Source: Desulfuromonadales bacterium (GTDB lineage Bacteria > Desulfobacterota > Desulfuromonadia > Geobacterales > Pseudopelobacteraceae). From it: a DNA stretch of 32,648 bases. Both the position numbers and the translations under genes were made by a program. The stretch spans positions 1 through 32,648 of the forward strand of contig DUZS01000034.1 of NCBI GenBank assembly GCA_013349405.1, written 5' to 3'. The notes under the pieces were generated by a model that worked only from the letters and a program-made list of their open reading frames with translations, was not told where the DNA came from and did no database searches. Each line of letters begins with the position of its first letter. Within the stretch, counting starts at the first letter, position 1. Of this stretch, positions 1 through 8,537 are shown one piece after another.

Positions 1-64
1 TCAGGTTGTGGTCGATCAGATGTGCCGGGGCGGTGCGGGTTATGATTTCGTCAGGTGTCGCCAT
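1..64 (-). CDS. 5' end of an unidentified leftward gene (partial)
   Basis: An ATG at 62-64 on the minus strand opens a frame that stays open to the window edge, giving 21 codons (starts MATPDEIITRTAPAHLID). A strong ribosome binding site (GGAGGGA, complement of 71-77) lies 6 bases before the start, so a real gene is likely. A TATAAT box (complement of 80-85) with a TTGAGG 17 bases upstream (103-108) is a plausible promoter, although its predicted start would fall almost on the ribosome binding site. The product cannot be named from 21 residues. Confidence 0.6.
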   Translation of the reverse strand, partial: MATPDEIITRTAPAHLIDHNL

Positions 65-202
65 AAAAAGTCCCTCCAAATTATAATTTAGGCAAATAAG
101 TACCTCAATACCAATTTATTTGTCAAGGTTAAAACTTCTCTCTGGTACGTTTTTTTTCGCGACAGCGTGGCATTTATTTACTTCAGTAGTTATAGTTGCT
201 TC

Positions 203-1147
203 ATGGATCATTCCGACGCACACCTTGATGAGGGCAAAAACGACTGGCGACCCGTTACGACCGGGTACAATGGTGTGTTTCTGACCAGACAACAGGCGCG
301 AACCTGGGCCCTTGTGCTGGACTCCCGCGCGATTCCCTGCTGCATTGAGCCGGTTGGTGCCGATTGGCACCTGCTGGTGCCGGAACATCACCTGGAAAGC
401 GCCTGCCGAGAAGTCCGGCTGTATGAAGCAGCGAATCACAACTGGCCTCCCCCCCTTCCCGCCACTCGCCAGCTGGTCGAAAATACCATGCCGACGCTGT
501 CAGTTCTGCTGCTTCTCGCAATCGTGCACAACCTCTCTCTGATCGGCTTTTCCCTGCCGGAGCGCGGCGTTATCGACCTGCACGGGATCGGTGCGGCACA
601 CGCGGCTGACATTCGGAACGGCCTCTGGTGGCAGTGTGTCACTGCTCTGACACTCCATGGCGATCTGACACACCTGCTCAGCAATCTCTCCATCGGCGGG
701 GTATTCATTATTCTGCTCTGCCGTGAACTTGGCTCCGGCCTCGCCTGGACGCTCCTGCTGGCTTCCGGAGCGACCGGCAACCTCCTCAACGCCTGGGTGC
801 AATCACCGGCGCACCGCTCTGTCGGGGCATCAACGGCGGTCTTCGGTGCGGTCGGCATTCTGGCAGCTGTCAGTATGGTGCGCGAAAACCATCACCTCCG
901 GCGGCGCTGGTTTGTGCCGGTCGCCGCAGGATTGGCGCTGCTGGCAATTCTCGGCACCGAAGGGAAAAATACCGATCTGGGCGCGCACCTGTTCGGTTTT
1001 TGCACCGGTCTGCTCTGTGGAGCGGGAGCTGAATTTATGGTGGGGAAATTTGGGCGGCCGGGGAGGCTTTTGAATGTTCTGCTGGCGCTGCTGAGCGGGG
1101 TAGTAGTGGCAGCGGCGTGGTGGGCGGCAATTCAGTTTGGTGCCTGA
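203..1147 (+). CDS. rhomboid-family intramembrane serine protease
   Basis: Predicted inner-membrane serine protease that cleaves membrane proteins within the bilayer. The C-terminal two thirds are a run of hydrophobic segments. Seen in the sequence, numbering from the ATG at 203 (314 residues): the helix-2 HGDLTHLLSN motif near residue 152, the catalytic serine in GASTAVFG (about residue 210) and the catalytic histidine in DLGAHLFGF (about residue 262). The first 95 residues are soluble and resemble no domain I can name. The frame also has a GTG at 167, which would add 12 residues; I prefer the ATG because those 12 residues look non-conserved, but neither start has a clear ribosome binding site. 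The gene stands alone: the partial gene to its left is divergent and a weak terminator-like hairpin follows it. The substrate is unknown. Confidence 0.88.
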   Translation: MDHSDAHLDEGKNDWRPVTTGYNGVFLTRQQARTWALVLDSRAIPCCIEPVGADWHLLVPEHHLESACREVRLYEAANHNWPPPLPATRQLVENTMPTLSVLLLLAIVHNLSLIGFSLPERGVIDLHGIGAAHAADIRNGLWWQCVTALTLHGDLTHLLSNLSIGGVFIILLCRELGSGLAWTLLLASGATGNLLNAWVQSPAHRSVGASTAVFGAVGILAAVSMVRENHHLRRRWFVPVAAGLALLAILGTEGKNTDLGAHLFGFCTGLLCGAGAEFMVGKFGRPGRLLNVLLALLSGVVVAAAWWAAIQFGA

Positions 1148-1178
1148 CTGCTCAACTCCGGCGCTTTTTTTAAAATTG
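1138..1178 (+). terminator. weak intrinsic terminator-like structure after the rhomboid gene
   Basis: GGTGCC near the stop codon can pair, with two G-U pairs, with GGCGCT about 15 bases later. A run of seven T follows directly. The stem is short and the loop long, so this is only a candidate. Confidence 0.3.
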
Positions 1179-1233
1179 GAATTACTGGTAAATCGTAGTA
1201 GTATCATCGCCCCGAAAACCGTAAGGACACGAC

Positions 1234-1335
1234 ATGCAACTCGACCTCTTCGCCGACAATCGCGCCAATATCCTGCTGAATAATGAAGAGATGTTTGACT
1301 GCTATATGCAGAAAATCCGGGGCACACGATCATGA
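1234..1335 (+). CDS. 33-residue ORF coupled to the SNF2 helicase gene
   Basis: A short frame beginning MQLDLFADNRANILLNNEE and ending in RGTRS. It has a good ribosome binding site (AAGGA at 1223-1227, 6 bases before the ATG), and its TGA overlaps the helicase ATG in an ATGA arrangement. It is too short to be found by most length cut-offs. From memory, the MQLDLF start resembles the N-terminus of longer proteins encoded just upstream of SWIM/SNF2 helicases in other Proteobacteria, which would make this a shortened partner gene. It could instead act only as a translated leader that couples translation to the helicase. No function is assigned. Confidence 0.55.
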   Translation: MQLDLFADNRANILLNNEEMFDCYMQKIRGTRS

Positions 1336-4300
1336 CACAGGCTGCCGTAACCTCACCCCTCCTCGATAGATTCAAGAACTTCCGCCCCGGCGATATTCAC
1401 TCCGCAGCTGCCAAAGCACATCTGATGTCAGGTTTTGAAGCGTGCAAAGGCAATACCCTCGTCAACGCCGTCTGGAATCAGGATAAATCAGCCCTGGTCG
1501 TGCGCTTTTCCGGGGGGGCCCGGACGACTTTTCTCATGGCCGGAGTCAGGCTGTTGACCACATGCACCTGTTCCCTGTGGCAGCCGGCGCGCAATTGTCC
1601 CCATGTGGTCATTATCTGGGCGTCCCTCAAACGGGTGGTATCGCCGGAAACCCTGTCTCACATTCGCTTTAACGAGCAGATGCTGCTCGATATGAAACGC
1701 TATCTGGAGCAAGAGCCTGCTGCAGAAAAAAGCCTCACAGATACTACAAAAAAACCCAATCCTGAACGGCAGAAACGGCGCGAAGAGGTACTTCAGGCTT
1801 CGACCAGGGCACAAACCGTAAAATACCGGTTGTTGATCGAACAGATCGGTCATGGGAACAGCGTCAAAGGGGGGATAAAAAGAGGGGAAGATTCCGTGCA
1901 TGGCTGGGCAGCACACGGCCTGCCGACAGATCTGGCACGTTTTCTTGCATCACACTACTTCTACGACTCTACAAAGCGCTATTTTGATACATTCCAGGAA
2001 ATGTCCGGCGGCACCTATCCGATCATTTTCCGCGATTCCGCTGGAGTTGAGACAACTCTCATCTACAATAAAGATCTCCCCTGCACCGCCGGACTCACCT
2101 TTGACATCCGGGGCGATGAGGTACAGATCTCCCGTTCCTTTGAAAATGGCGCTCCACTCCCGGCTGACGCTCTTGTTCATGGCCAGATACTGTTCGACAT
2201 CCCGGCCGGTGCTGCCCGGCCGGTTACCGATAATGACGCCTGGGAAAACTGGGAAGCTGTCATTGAGGAGCTGGATGGAGTGCGGGAAGGGTTTGGAGGC
2301 GAGGAGTGGGAAGACGAAGAGTGGGATGATGAAGATTACGAGGATGAACCGTGGCAGGACCCGGAAGCCATCGGGGGGCCAGTCACCAATCAGGAGCTCC
2401 GGACGCTGCGCCACAGCGTTATTGCGCCGCTGGAACTCTTTAACAGCACAGCCATCCGGATCGCTCCCGGCATGTTTACCAACCCGGAATCGCACTGTTT
2501 CTTTCAGCAGGAGGGTGTTTTTCAAGTACAGCGTACAACGGAGGCTCTGACGTATGTTCTTGATATTCCTGACGGACTGACCAGTGCCACGGCAGCGCTG
2601 GAGCCGATCTGCCTGTTCGAAAATGAGACGGTTCATTTTTCCCATTCATCATTCTGGCTGTTCAATCCGCATCACCGGGGGCGACTCTCGGCTCAGATGA
2701 AAACTAAAAAGCGGGTGCGTGCCGTTCTCGAAGCGGCCTTTGCCCTTCTGGACGAACCTAAAAGCGCCGCACGCAACTCTATCATCCGCTCTGTAACCGG
2801 CTCCCCGGATTTTCTGAAAAGGGATGTCAAGCGGGAGGCCAAAAAGCTTCTCACCTTTCTGGTCTCAGCATGGGACGAGGCCCAGACCATCATCTATGCG
2901 ACTTCTGACGGCTGGCGGTTTCTCAAGGATGATCAGCGTCGCCAGGCGGCTCTACTGCGGATTCTGTACGAAACCTTCGGACTGGACTCCTTTGTCGATA
3001 ATTTTGTCTCTGTGAAAGTTGAAGTCCCAGCCGTCAGGCTCATGCAGGCGTTACCAGCGCTGACGCAGCGCCTGCAGAGTGAAGGATTTGCGCTGCGTAT
3101 CGGCAGCGAGCCATTGACTGAAGCGTCATGGGCCTTTTCGATGGATGCCACCCGCAGCGGCCTCGACTGGTTCGAGTTGAAGCCGGAGATCCGCTGCAAC
3201 GGTGAGCTGTTGACGGAGGATGAGCTGCGCAGCTTGATGGATGGCGGGGGTATGCTCCACCGCGACGGCAAGCTGATGATGCTGGATGAGCTCAGCGCCC
3301 AGGTGCTGGCCATGTTCGCCGGGGCCATGCCAACCGCCAAAAAGAAGAAAAAAGGGGAGCAGGATCTGGTGCGCGTGCCGCGCCTGCAGATTCTCGACTG
3401 GCTGCAGCTGCGCAATCATGGCGTCGAAATCAGGCTGTCAGCGGAGGATGCACGGGTACTGGAGAACCTCCTCAATTTTTCATCGATACCGGTACGCCCC
3501 CTGCCGACAGGCCTGAATGCGACGCTGCGCCATTATCAGGTCGATGCCTGGCACTGGCTGGCCTTTCTCTATGAACATCGTTTCGGCGCCTGCCTGGCAG
3601 ATGACATGGGGCTTGGCAAAACCGTTCAGGGAATCACCCTGCTGGCCGGGATCATGTCCGGCGAGCTTGCGACCGCTGCCGCACCCGGAACGCCGCATCT
3701 GGTAGTGGCACCACCCTCTCTGCTCTTCAACTGGGAGGCCGAGCTGGCCCGCTTTCTTCCGGGTGCCCGGGTCATGATCTATGCAGGCAGCAGTCGGAGT
3801 ACCGCCGGGTTTGCGCAGCATGACGTCATTATCACCAGCTACGGCATCGTCCAGCGCGATTGTGACCTGCTGGCGGAACTCTGCTTCAATGTTCTGATCT
3901 TCGACGAAACGCAGGTGGTAAAAAACCTCCAGGCGGCGACCACCAATGCCGTGCGCAAGTTGCGAGGCTCGTTTTCCCTGGCGCTGACCGGCACACCGGT
4001 GGAAAACCATCTGGGAGAGTATTTCGCCATTATGGATCTCTGTCTACCGGGACTATTGGGAACTCGCGAAGAGTTCAGCCGGAAGCTCAGCCAGGGGGGC
4101 GCTGCCGCCACAGCACGGCTGATCGGGCGTACCCGTCCCTTTGTGCTGCGCCGTACCAAACAGCTGATTGCCAGCGAACTGCCGCCAAAGATTGAGATGG
4201 ACATCCCGCTGGAGCTGACGACAAAACAGCGAATTTTTTACCAGCGTACCGTCGAAGAGGTTCGGGGGCAGGTGCAGGAAGCGTACGCAGACCATGCCCC

Positions 4301-4910
4301 CGCGCAGGCCCGTATCATCGCGCTGACTGCCATCCTCCGCCTGCGCCAGATTTGTCTTGCCCCGGCGCTGGCGTCCCCAACCGCCAGCAATGCCTCGCCA
4401 AAACTGGAGTTTCTGGCCGAGCAGCTGGCCGAACTGCGAGATGAAGGGCACAGCGCTCTCGTGTTCTCCCAGTTCACCGGCTACCTTGACATCATCGAGA
4501 AAGGGCTGAAAGAGCAGGGCTTCACCTGCCTGCGTCTCGATGGCTCAACACCGGTTCCCAAACGCAAACAACTGGTAGAAGCATTTCAGAAGTCAGCAGA
4601 GCCAAGCGTCTTTCTGATCAGCCTCAAAGCCGGCGGCAAGGGACTCAACCTGACCCGCGCCACGTATGTGTACCATATGGACCCCTGGTGGAATCCGGCG
4701 GTGGAAAACCAGGCGTCCGACCGTGCTCACCGCATCGGTCAGACGGAACAGGTCACCATTACCCGTCTGATTATGAAGCATACCATCGAGGAAAAGATGA
4801 TGGCCCTGAAAGAGCAGAAGACACAACTGTACAAAGCAATCCTGGAGGATGGTGCGGCTGGCGGAGGCGCCGGGCTGACACGGGAGGATTTTGATTTTCT
4901 GCTGGGGTGA
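1332..4910 (+). CDS. SWIM zinc-finger SNF2-family DEAD/H helicase
   Basis: A 1192-residue Swi2/Snf2-type ATPase (HepA/RapA-like superfamily 2), expected to translocate on DNA or remodel nucleoprotein; bacterial members are poorly characterised. A SWIM zinc-finger signature (CTCSLW...NCPH, C-x-C...C-x-H) lies near residues 77-92. A very acidic stretch of Glu/Asp/Trp occupies about 323-346. A basic run (KKKKKGEQ) precedes the ATPase core. Walker A is DDMGLGKT at about 757-764, the motif II box is DETQ near 857, motif III is LTGTPVEN, and the C-terminal helicase lobe carries GGKGLNL and the arginine finger in DRAHRIGQ. All ATPase motifs look intact. It starts within the stop codon of the 33-codon ORF, so the two are probably co-translated. 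The length is normal for SWIM-SNF2 proteins. Confidence 0.95.
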   Translation: MTQAAVTSPLLDRFKNFRPGDIHSAAAKAHLMSGFEACKGNTLVNAVWNQDKSALVVRFSGGARTTFLMAGVRLLTTCTCSLWQPARNCPHVVIIWASLKRVVSPETLSHIRFNEQMLLDMKRYLEQEPAAEKSLTDTTKKPNPERQKRREEVLQASTRAQTVKYRLLIEQIGHGNSVKGGIKRGEDSVHGWAAHGLPTDLARFLASHYFYDSTKRYFDTFQEMSGGTYPIIFRDSAGVETTLIYNKDLPCTAGLTFDIRGDEVQISRSFENGAPLPADALVHGQILFDIPAGAARPVTDNDAWENWEAVIEELDGVREGFGGEEWEDEEWDDEDYEDEPWQDPEAIGGPVTNQELRTLRHSVIAPLELFNSTAIRIAPGMFTNPESHCFFQQEGVFQVQRTTEALTYVLDIPDGLTSATAALEPICLFENETVHFSHSSFWLFNPHHRGRLSAQMKTKKRVRAVLEAAFALLDEPKSAARNSIIRSVTGSPDFLKRDVKREAKKLLTFLVSAWDEAQTIIYATSDGWRFLKDDQRRQAALLRILYETFGLDSFVDNFVSVKVEVPAVRLMQALPALTQRLQSEGFALRIGSEPLTEASWAFSMDATRSGLDWFELKPEIRCNGELLTEDELRSLMDGGGMLHRDGKLMMLDELSAQVLAMFAGAMPTAKKKKKGEQDLVRVPRLQILDWLQLRNHGVEIRLSAEDARVLENLLNFSSIPVRPLPTGLNATLRHYQVDAWHWLAFLYEHRFGACLADDMGLGKTVQGITLLAGIMSGELATAAAPGTPHLVVAPPSLLFNWEAELARFLPGARVMIYAGSSRSTAGFAQHDVIITSYGIVQRDCDLLAELCFNVLIFDETQVVKNLQAATTNAVRKLRGSFSLALTGTPVENHLGEYFAIMDLCLPGLLGTREEFSRKLSQGGAAATARLIGRTRPFVLRRTKQLIASELPPKIEMDIPLELTTKQRIFYQRTVEEVRGQVQEAYADHAPAQARIIALTAILRLRQICLAPALASPTASNASPKLEFLAEQLAELRDEGHSALVFSQFTGYLDIIEKGLKEQGFTCLRLDGSTPVPKRKQLVEAFQKSAEPSVFLISLKAGGKGLNLTRATYVYHMDPWWNPAVENQASDRAHRIGQTEQVTITRLIMKHTIEEKMMALKEQKTQLYKAILEDGAAGGGAGLTREDFDFLLG

Positions 4911-5236
4911 CTGGGGGGTATGGCGCATGCGACCATGCAATAAATCAGCAACATACCACTCTGACCCATTCGGTCACTATTGCACCAGGCGTAAAAAGAA
5001 GCTGAAAGAACCGTCACAACCGATGTCCAAAAGAAACCGATCTCGACGCAGATTGCGGAGAAGACTGACCATGCAAGAGCGATGACCGGTAGTAATACCA
5101 GTATGATGTTCGCCAAAATGCGAAACAGAGTAGCTTGATAGCTGTTGACACGGTATTGGCCCGGCATCCATGATTGATAACTCCGTACATAAAATTCGTG
5201 AACGTCAACTTTTACCACGCGACAACCGAGCACCAA
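4739..5236 (-). CDS. doubtful small membrane-protein ORF
   Basis: A minus-strand frame of 165 codons with TTG or GTG as the only available starts (5236, 5233). Residues about 36-85 hold two hydrophobic stretches (ILANIILVLLPVIALAW and FFWTSVVTVLSASFYAW) that would make two membrane helices. The last 55 codons run antisense through the end of the helicase gene, and no clear ribosome binding site is seen. It may be an eroded gene or chance. It is reported because 4911-5449 holds nothing better. Confidence 0.2.
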   Translation of the reverse strand: MVLGCRVVKVDVHEFYVRSYQSWMPGQYRVNSYQATLFRILANIILVLLPVIALAWSVFSAICVEIGFFWTSVVTVLSASFYAWCNSDRMGQSGMLLIYCMVACAIPPSHPSRKSKSSRVSPAPPPAAPSSRIALYSCVFCSFRAIIFSSMVCFIIRRVMVTCSV

Positions 5237-5257
5237 ATTACGGCTGACTTGGCCCTT

Positions 5258-5281
5258 AACTCAAACCACGGTTGAGTTTTT
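5258..5281 (+). terminator. hairpin followed by T-run
   Basis: AACTCAA and TTGAGTT form a 7-bp stem, extended by CC/GG with one bulged A, and are followed by TTTTT. This fits an intrinsic terminator for rightward transcription, although it lies about 350 bases past the helicase stop codon. Confidence 0.35.
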
Positions 5282-5449
5282 GCCACAATATCTTCCATAA
5301 CGCCCCGCCCCGCTTCACCCCGGAAGTTTCCTGCTCCTGCTCGCTCGTAAAGACCCCTATAGCTTTTGTTGGTTGCCGTTTACGCTACGGGTGACTTCAT
5401 ATATTTCAATAGGAATATCCTTTCAATTCCTCTCCTGCTAACAGTCGAC

Positions 5450-6034
5450 CTACTGCATCCCTCCGGTCCAAATATTCCATCTCGGTTTGTTCATATAACT
5501 GTTTGGATCATACCCAACTGGGAGTTTGTGGTCAAATGGGATGTGTCGGCTTTTCCTGATTCGTTCGAGTCCCTCCGTTTGATCAATAAGATTGATGCTT
5601 GCGCACTGCCAGTTTGGAAAGGTTTTGAAATAATAGGTTTCGTATGCATCGAACTGCAAGATAAGGGTATCTTCCTTCCATGATTCGGACCAACCACCGA
5701 AACACTTGATGCCGATTCGGTGGTTTCCCGGAGCAATAGTAAAGTTAGTGTAATGCCAGGCATCGAGAAAAAAAATATCCGAACCATCCACTACTATTTT
5801 GTGACTGGGGGCAATGAATTGGGTTGACATGTAGTCAGATATATCGGTGCGGATAATAACTATTTTCGCCGAATTTTCTGCATCAGAGCCTACTGGCATT
5901 TTGCCGGTTTCAATCCTACCGACGAGAGAAGTCCCTTCTATTATGCAGCCGCAAAGCAAAGTACAGGCTAGCAAAATCAACGGTACTAACCGTAGAGTAA
6001 ATTTTATAGCCAGTATTTGTACTGAATTTGTCAT
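5450..6034 (-). CDS. small putative lipoprotein, DUF2846-like
   Basis: A 194-residue exported protein from the ATG at 6034. A basic/hydrophobic signal segment ends in LLCGC (about residues 27-31), a plausible lipobox, so the mature protein is probably a lipid-anchored envelope protein. The body carries a segment of the kind IVVDGSDIFFLDAWHYTNF followed by a TIAPGNHRIGIKC turn, which recalls the DUF2846 family of predicted lipoproteins; I recognise the pattern and have not compared it. The N-terminal 17 bases, including the start codon, are tandemly duplicated (6019-6052). The upstream copy makes a six-codon minigene whose stop overlaps this start. Base composition is more AT-rich than the flanking core genes, as in the rest of this accessory stretch. 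Function unknown. Confidence 0.65.
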   Translation of the reverse strand: MTNSVQILAIKFTLRLVPLILLACTLLCGCIIEGTSLVGRIETGKMPVGSDAENSAKIVIIRTDISDYMSTQFIAPSHKIVVDGSDIFFLDAWHYTNFTIAPGNHRIGIKCFGGWSESWKEDTLILQFDAYETYYFKTFPNWQCASINLIDQTEGLERIRKSRHIPFDHKLPVGYDPNSYMNKPRWNIWTGGMQ

Positions 6035-6052
6035 AGTACTGAATTTGTCATA
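6019..6052. repeat. 17-bp tandem duplication over a start codon
   Basis: GTACTGAATTTGTCATA occurs twice head to tail (6019-6035 and 6036-6052). On the minus strand each copy carries ATGACAAATTCAGTA, so the lipoprotein start region is doubled. The outer copy reads MTNSVL and then stops at a TGA that overlaps the inner ATG. Confidence 0.9.
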
Positions 6053-6080
6053 AAATGAGACTTTTATAGTTACGCCATAA

Positions 6081-6124
6081 GGCACACCGGCGGCGGGAGC
6101 CTTTTCCCGCCGACCGGTGGTGCC
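6081..6124. repeat. long imperfect palindrome (REP-like hairpin)
   Basis: The left arm 6081-6098 (GGCACACCGGCGGCGGGA) pairs with 6105-6124 apart from two single-base bulges, around a six-base loop. It is far more GC-rich than its AT-rich surroundings. There is no T-run at the end, so it looks more like a REP-type element or RNA-stabilising hairpin than an intrinsic terminator. Confidence 0.6.
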
Positions 6125-6195
6125 GCAAGTTGGACATTCTCATGCTGTCATGTTTTGCCTACAAGTGCCTTCTTAAGCGAGCGTTATTAAATGAA

Positions 6196-6226
6196 TTGAC
6201 GTTTCAAACCAAATTGTATATACAAT
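6196..6226 (+). promoter_or_regulatory. brnTA promoter with overlapping palindromic operator
   Basis: TTGACG (6196-6201) lies 17 bases before TATACA (6219-6224). A perfect 14-bp palindrome, ATTGTATATACAAT (6213-6226), covers the -10 region and ends 4 bases before the brnT start codon. BrnA-type antitoxins are known to repress their own operon, so this is the natural operator candidate. No Shine-Dalgarno sequence fits between the promoter and the ATG, so the toxin mRNA may be nearly leaderless. Confidence 0.55.
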
Positions 6227-6230
6227 AAAC

Positions 6231-6497
6231 ATGATCTACGAATGGGATGAAAACAAGCGACTGAAAAACTTAGAAAAACACGGATATGACCTCGCCGATG
6301 GTCAGCTTGTCTATGAGTCGTCTGGTAAGATAACGGTTGAAAGTCACCGACCACATGAACGCCGATGGCTTGATATTGCCGAAGTTGATGGCGAACTGGT
6401 AACTCTTGCACTCACTTACACGCTATGTGGAGATGCCGTTCGCTGTATCTCACTTCGGAAGGCCAGTCGCAAGGAAAGGAGCCTCTATTATGACTAA
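6231..6497 (+). CDS. brnT: BrnT-family ribonuclease toxin
   Basis: An 88-residue protein of the BrnT (RelE-fold) family, a type II toxin that cleaves RNA and is neutralised by BrnA. Seen: the N-terminal YEWDENKRLKNLEKHGYDL pattern (usual form: F/Y-E-W-D-x-x-K...N-x-x-K-H-G), and the C-terminal ISLRKASRKERSLY, matching the family's I-S-x-R-x-A-x-x-x-E-R-x-x-Y signature with its catalytic Arg residues. Length is normal for the family. It overlaps brnA by 8 bases, the usual toxin-first order for this system. Confidence 0.9.
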   Translation: MIYEWDENKRLKNLEKHGYDLADGQLVYESSGKITVESHRPHERRWLDIAEVDGELVTLALTYTLCGDAVRCISLRKASRKERSLYYD

Positions 6498-6837
6498 AAT
6501 AGTTAAACGAACCTCGGATGAAATTAAAGACATGCGTTCCAGAGGTGAAATAATGACCGATAAGGAAAGAGTCAACAATTTTTCCGAAGAGGCTTTAGAA
6601 CGCATGGCTATGGACGATCCGGACAATTTTCTCAAAACCGATGAAGATTGGGAACAGGTTATCATTCATCGTCCGGGAATTCGTGGCCCACAAAAAGCCC
6701 CTACAAAAAAATCAATTGCGATCCGACTATCCCAAGATGTTGTGGAAAATTTCAAATCCACTGGTTCTGGGTGGCAATCTCGGATTGATGATGCATTGAG
6801 AAAATATTTGAAGGAACATCCTCTCAAACATGCCTAA
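6490..6837 (+). CDS. brnA: BrnA-family antitoxin
   Basis: A 115-residue antitoxin partner of BrnT, starting at ATG 6490 inside the end of brnT. AAGGAG at 6476-6481, 8 bases before the start, supports this start over the longer upstream frame. The C-terminal half contains KKSIAIRLSQDVVENFKSTG followed by GWQSRIDDALRKYL, the ribbon-helix-helix DNA-binding signature of BrnA (usual form KxxIxIRLDxDVxxxFKxxGxGYQTRIN). The N-terminal part, which would wrap the toxin, is acidic and helical. It probably represses the operon through the palindrome at 6213-6226. Confidence 0.9.
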   Translation: MTKIVKRTSDEIKDMRSRGEIMTDKERVNNFSEEALERMAMDDPDNFLKTDEDWEQVIIHRPGIRGPQKAPTKKSIAIRLSQDVVENFKSTGSGWQSRIDDALRKYLKEHPLKHA

Positions 6838-7584
6838 CCTCTATAATTCCAGCTCCATGAAAATTGGACTATGGTCACTGAGCTTTGTCTTTATCCATGT
6901 GTCATAATTTCCGATTTCAAAATGCGTAACCTATGTCTACCAAGTGCTTTGGTAAAAAGCAGTAATCTAGGTGTGATGGTTTGTCTTCGTGATAATGCCT
7001 GTAATAAGTAGGTTCTATTTCTTCCCCATGCTCCTTTTGTTTCGCTCGTGATATACTGGCATGCAGCAAGCCAACTGAGTACGGCTATGCACATGAAAGC
7101 TGGACATACAGCTTGCTACTCAAGCATGTTGCAGATAACTTATACAGCTATAAACTTCCCGACTCTTTAACTTTTGCCTTGGTTTCTACTGCTATAAACT
7201 TTTCCAGTTTCATTCCGGCTATGAATTCACATGGGTAACAACCAAACACGCTGAATTATATCCCAACGACCACCGACAACTCTTGCCTGCGAAAAATTTT
7301 GTAAAACAGAGTCAGCTTCCCGAGATAACAATTTTTCCAGCCGCTCCACCACACATCCCTACCATAAAACCCGCTTTCAATCTTTCAAAAACGACTCCCA
7401 CAAACCCGAGCAAAATCTGTAAAAAACATCCGATTTAGTTCAAGTATTCCATTATTTGACTGACAGAATCAGTTTGTGATAGGGTCTGACAAGTATTTGT
7501 TCGGTAGAATCCAACGTATAAGCCACTCCTAACGCCCTGTACGACTGGATTACCGGAGCATAGCGCTGCAGCCAGGCAAAAACC
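6838..7584. other. AT-rich gene-poor region
   Basis: About 750 bases between brnA and the ROK kinase gene. I see no convincing ORF, RNA gene or intact mobile element. The phrase GCTATAAACTT occurs twice (near 7146 and 7190), which may be residue of an old duplication. A 67-codon minus-strand frame at 6891-7094 has no recognisable domain. A TTGACT at 7456-7461 could be the -35 element of a promoter for the kinase operon, but no good -10 is seen. Confidence 0.5.
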
Positions 7585-8520
7585 ATGAAGATTGACAGCA
7601 TACAACATTCAGAAACGGCGGCAATCGGTATCGATTTGGGCGGTACCAAAACGGAAGCTATCCTCCTGGCCCCGGACGGCACACTCCTGTGGCGAAAGCG
7701 CCGATTTACGAACCGCTCTGATGGATATGATGCCATTTTGTCCGTAGTCGCGAAAATGATCCATGAGGCTGCAGCCCAACTTCCACCCGGCAGCACCTAC
7801 ACCGTAGGGATCGGCATACCCGGATCTCTCGACGCCACCACCACCCTGGTCCGCAATGCCAACTCAACCTGCCTGATCGGCAAACCGCTCAAAACTGATA
7901 TCGAACGACTCCTCGATCGACCTGTTCAGATTCGCAACGATGCCGACTGCTTTACTCTTGCCGAGTGCCACTCGGGAGCAGGCCGGGGCTACGGAGTGGT
8001 CTTTGGCGTTATCATGGGAACTGGCTGTGGTGGCGGAATCTGCATCAACGGTGAAGTCAGGGAAGGTCCGCACCGGATAGCGGGCGAATGGGGACACCAG
8101 TCCATGACTCCCGGCGGCGCAGAATGTTACTGCGGCAACCGGGGGTGCGTTGAGACACTCATCAGCGGATCCGGAGTCGAAAATGCCTTTTTCCGTGAAT
8201 ACGGCCAGCGGATGTCTATGGATAAAATTGTAACGCAGGCGCGGGCGGGTGAAGAGCGCTGCAGGAGAACGTTTGACCGTTTCCTGGACGACTTTGGCCG
8301 TTGTCTTGGCGGGCTGATCTCCATACTCGATCCGGATGCGGTTGTGCTCGGTGGCGGCCTCTCCAATATCGACGAACTGTACTCAGAAGGCATCGAGATG
8401 GTGAAAAAATATGCTTTTCATGACACACTGCACACACCCATCCTGAAGAACCGGTTAGGCGACTCCGCCGGAGTATTCGGTGCCGCGTGGATACGTCAGG
8501 CTGTCGAAGGACACCAATAA
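7585..8520 (+). CDS. ROK-family sugar kinase, fructokinase (Mak)-like
   Basis: A 311-residue cytoplasmic kinase that uses ATP to phosphorylate a hexose; the overall pattern is closest to E. coli Mak (manno-/fructokinase), as judged by eye. Seen: the phosphate-binding loop IDLGGTKTE (16-24), the catalytic Asp in RNDADCF (D119), the substrate motif EWGH (168-171), and the ROK zinc site H171 with CYCGNRGC (181-188). Near the C-terminus ILDPDAVVLGGGLSN and the terminal GDSAGVFGAAW also match ROK enzymes. It is the first gene of a four-gene rightward run: 17 bases separate it from the phosphatase gene. The substrate (fructose, mannose or N-acetylglucosamine) is not settled by the sequence. Confidence 0.88.
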   Translation: MKIDSIQHSETAAIGIDLGGTKTEAILLAPDGTLLWRKRRFTNRSDGYDAILSVVAKMIHEAAAQLPPGSTYTVGIGIPGSLDATTTLVRNANSTCLIGKPLKTDIERLLDRPVQIRNDADCFTLAECHSGAGRGYGVVFGVIMGTGCGGGICINGEVREGPHRIAGEWGHQSMTPGGAECYCGNRGCVETLISGSGVENAFFREYGQRMSMDKIVTQARAGEERCRRTFDRFLDDFGRCLGGLISILDPDAVVLGGGLSNIDELYSEGIEMVKKYAFHDTLHTPILKNRLGDSAGVFGAAWIRQAVEGHQ

Positions 8521-8537
8521 ACCATCAGGGAGCGGAA

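Noticed and set aside
6891-7094. Minus-strand 67-codon ORF in the gene-poor stretch
   Set aside because: No ribosome binding site, domain or conserved pattern; not supportable.
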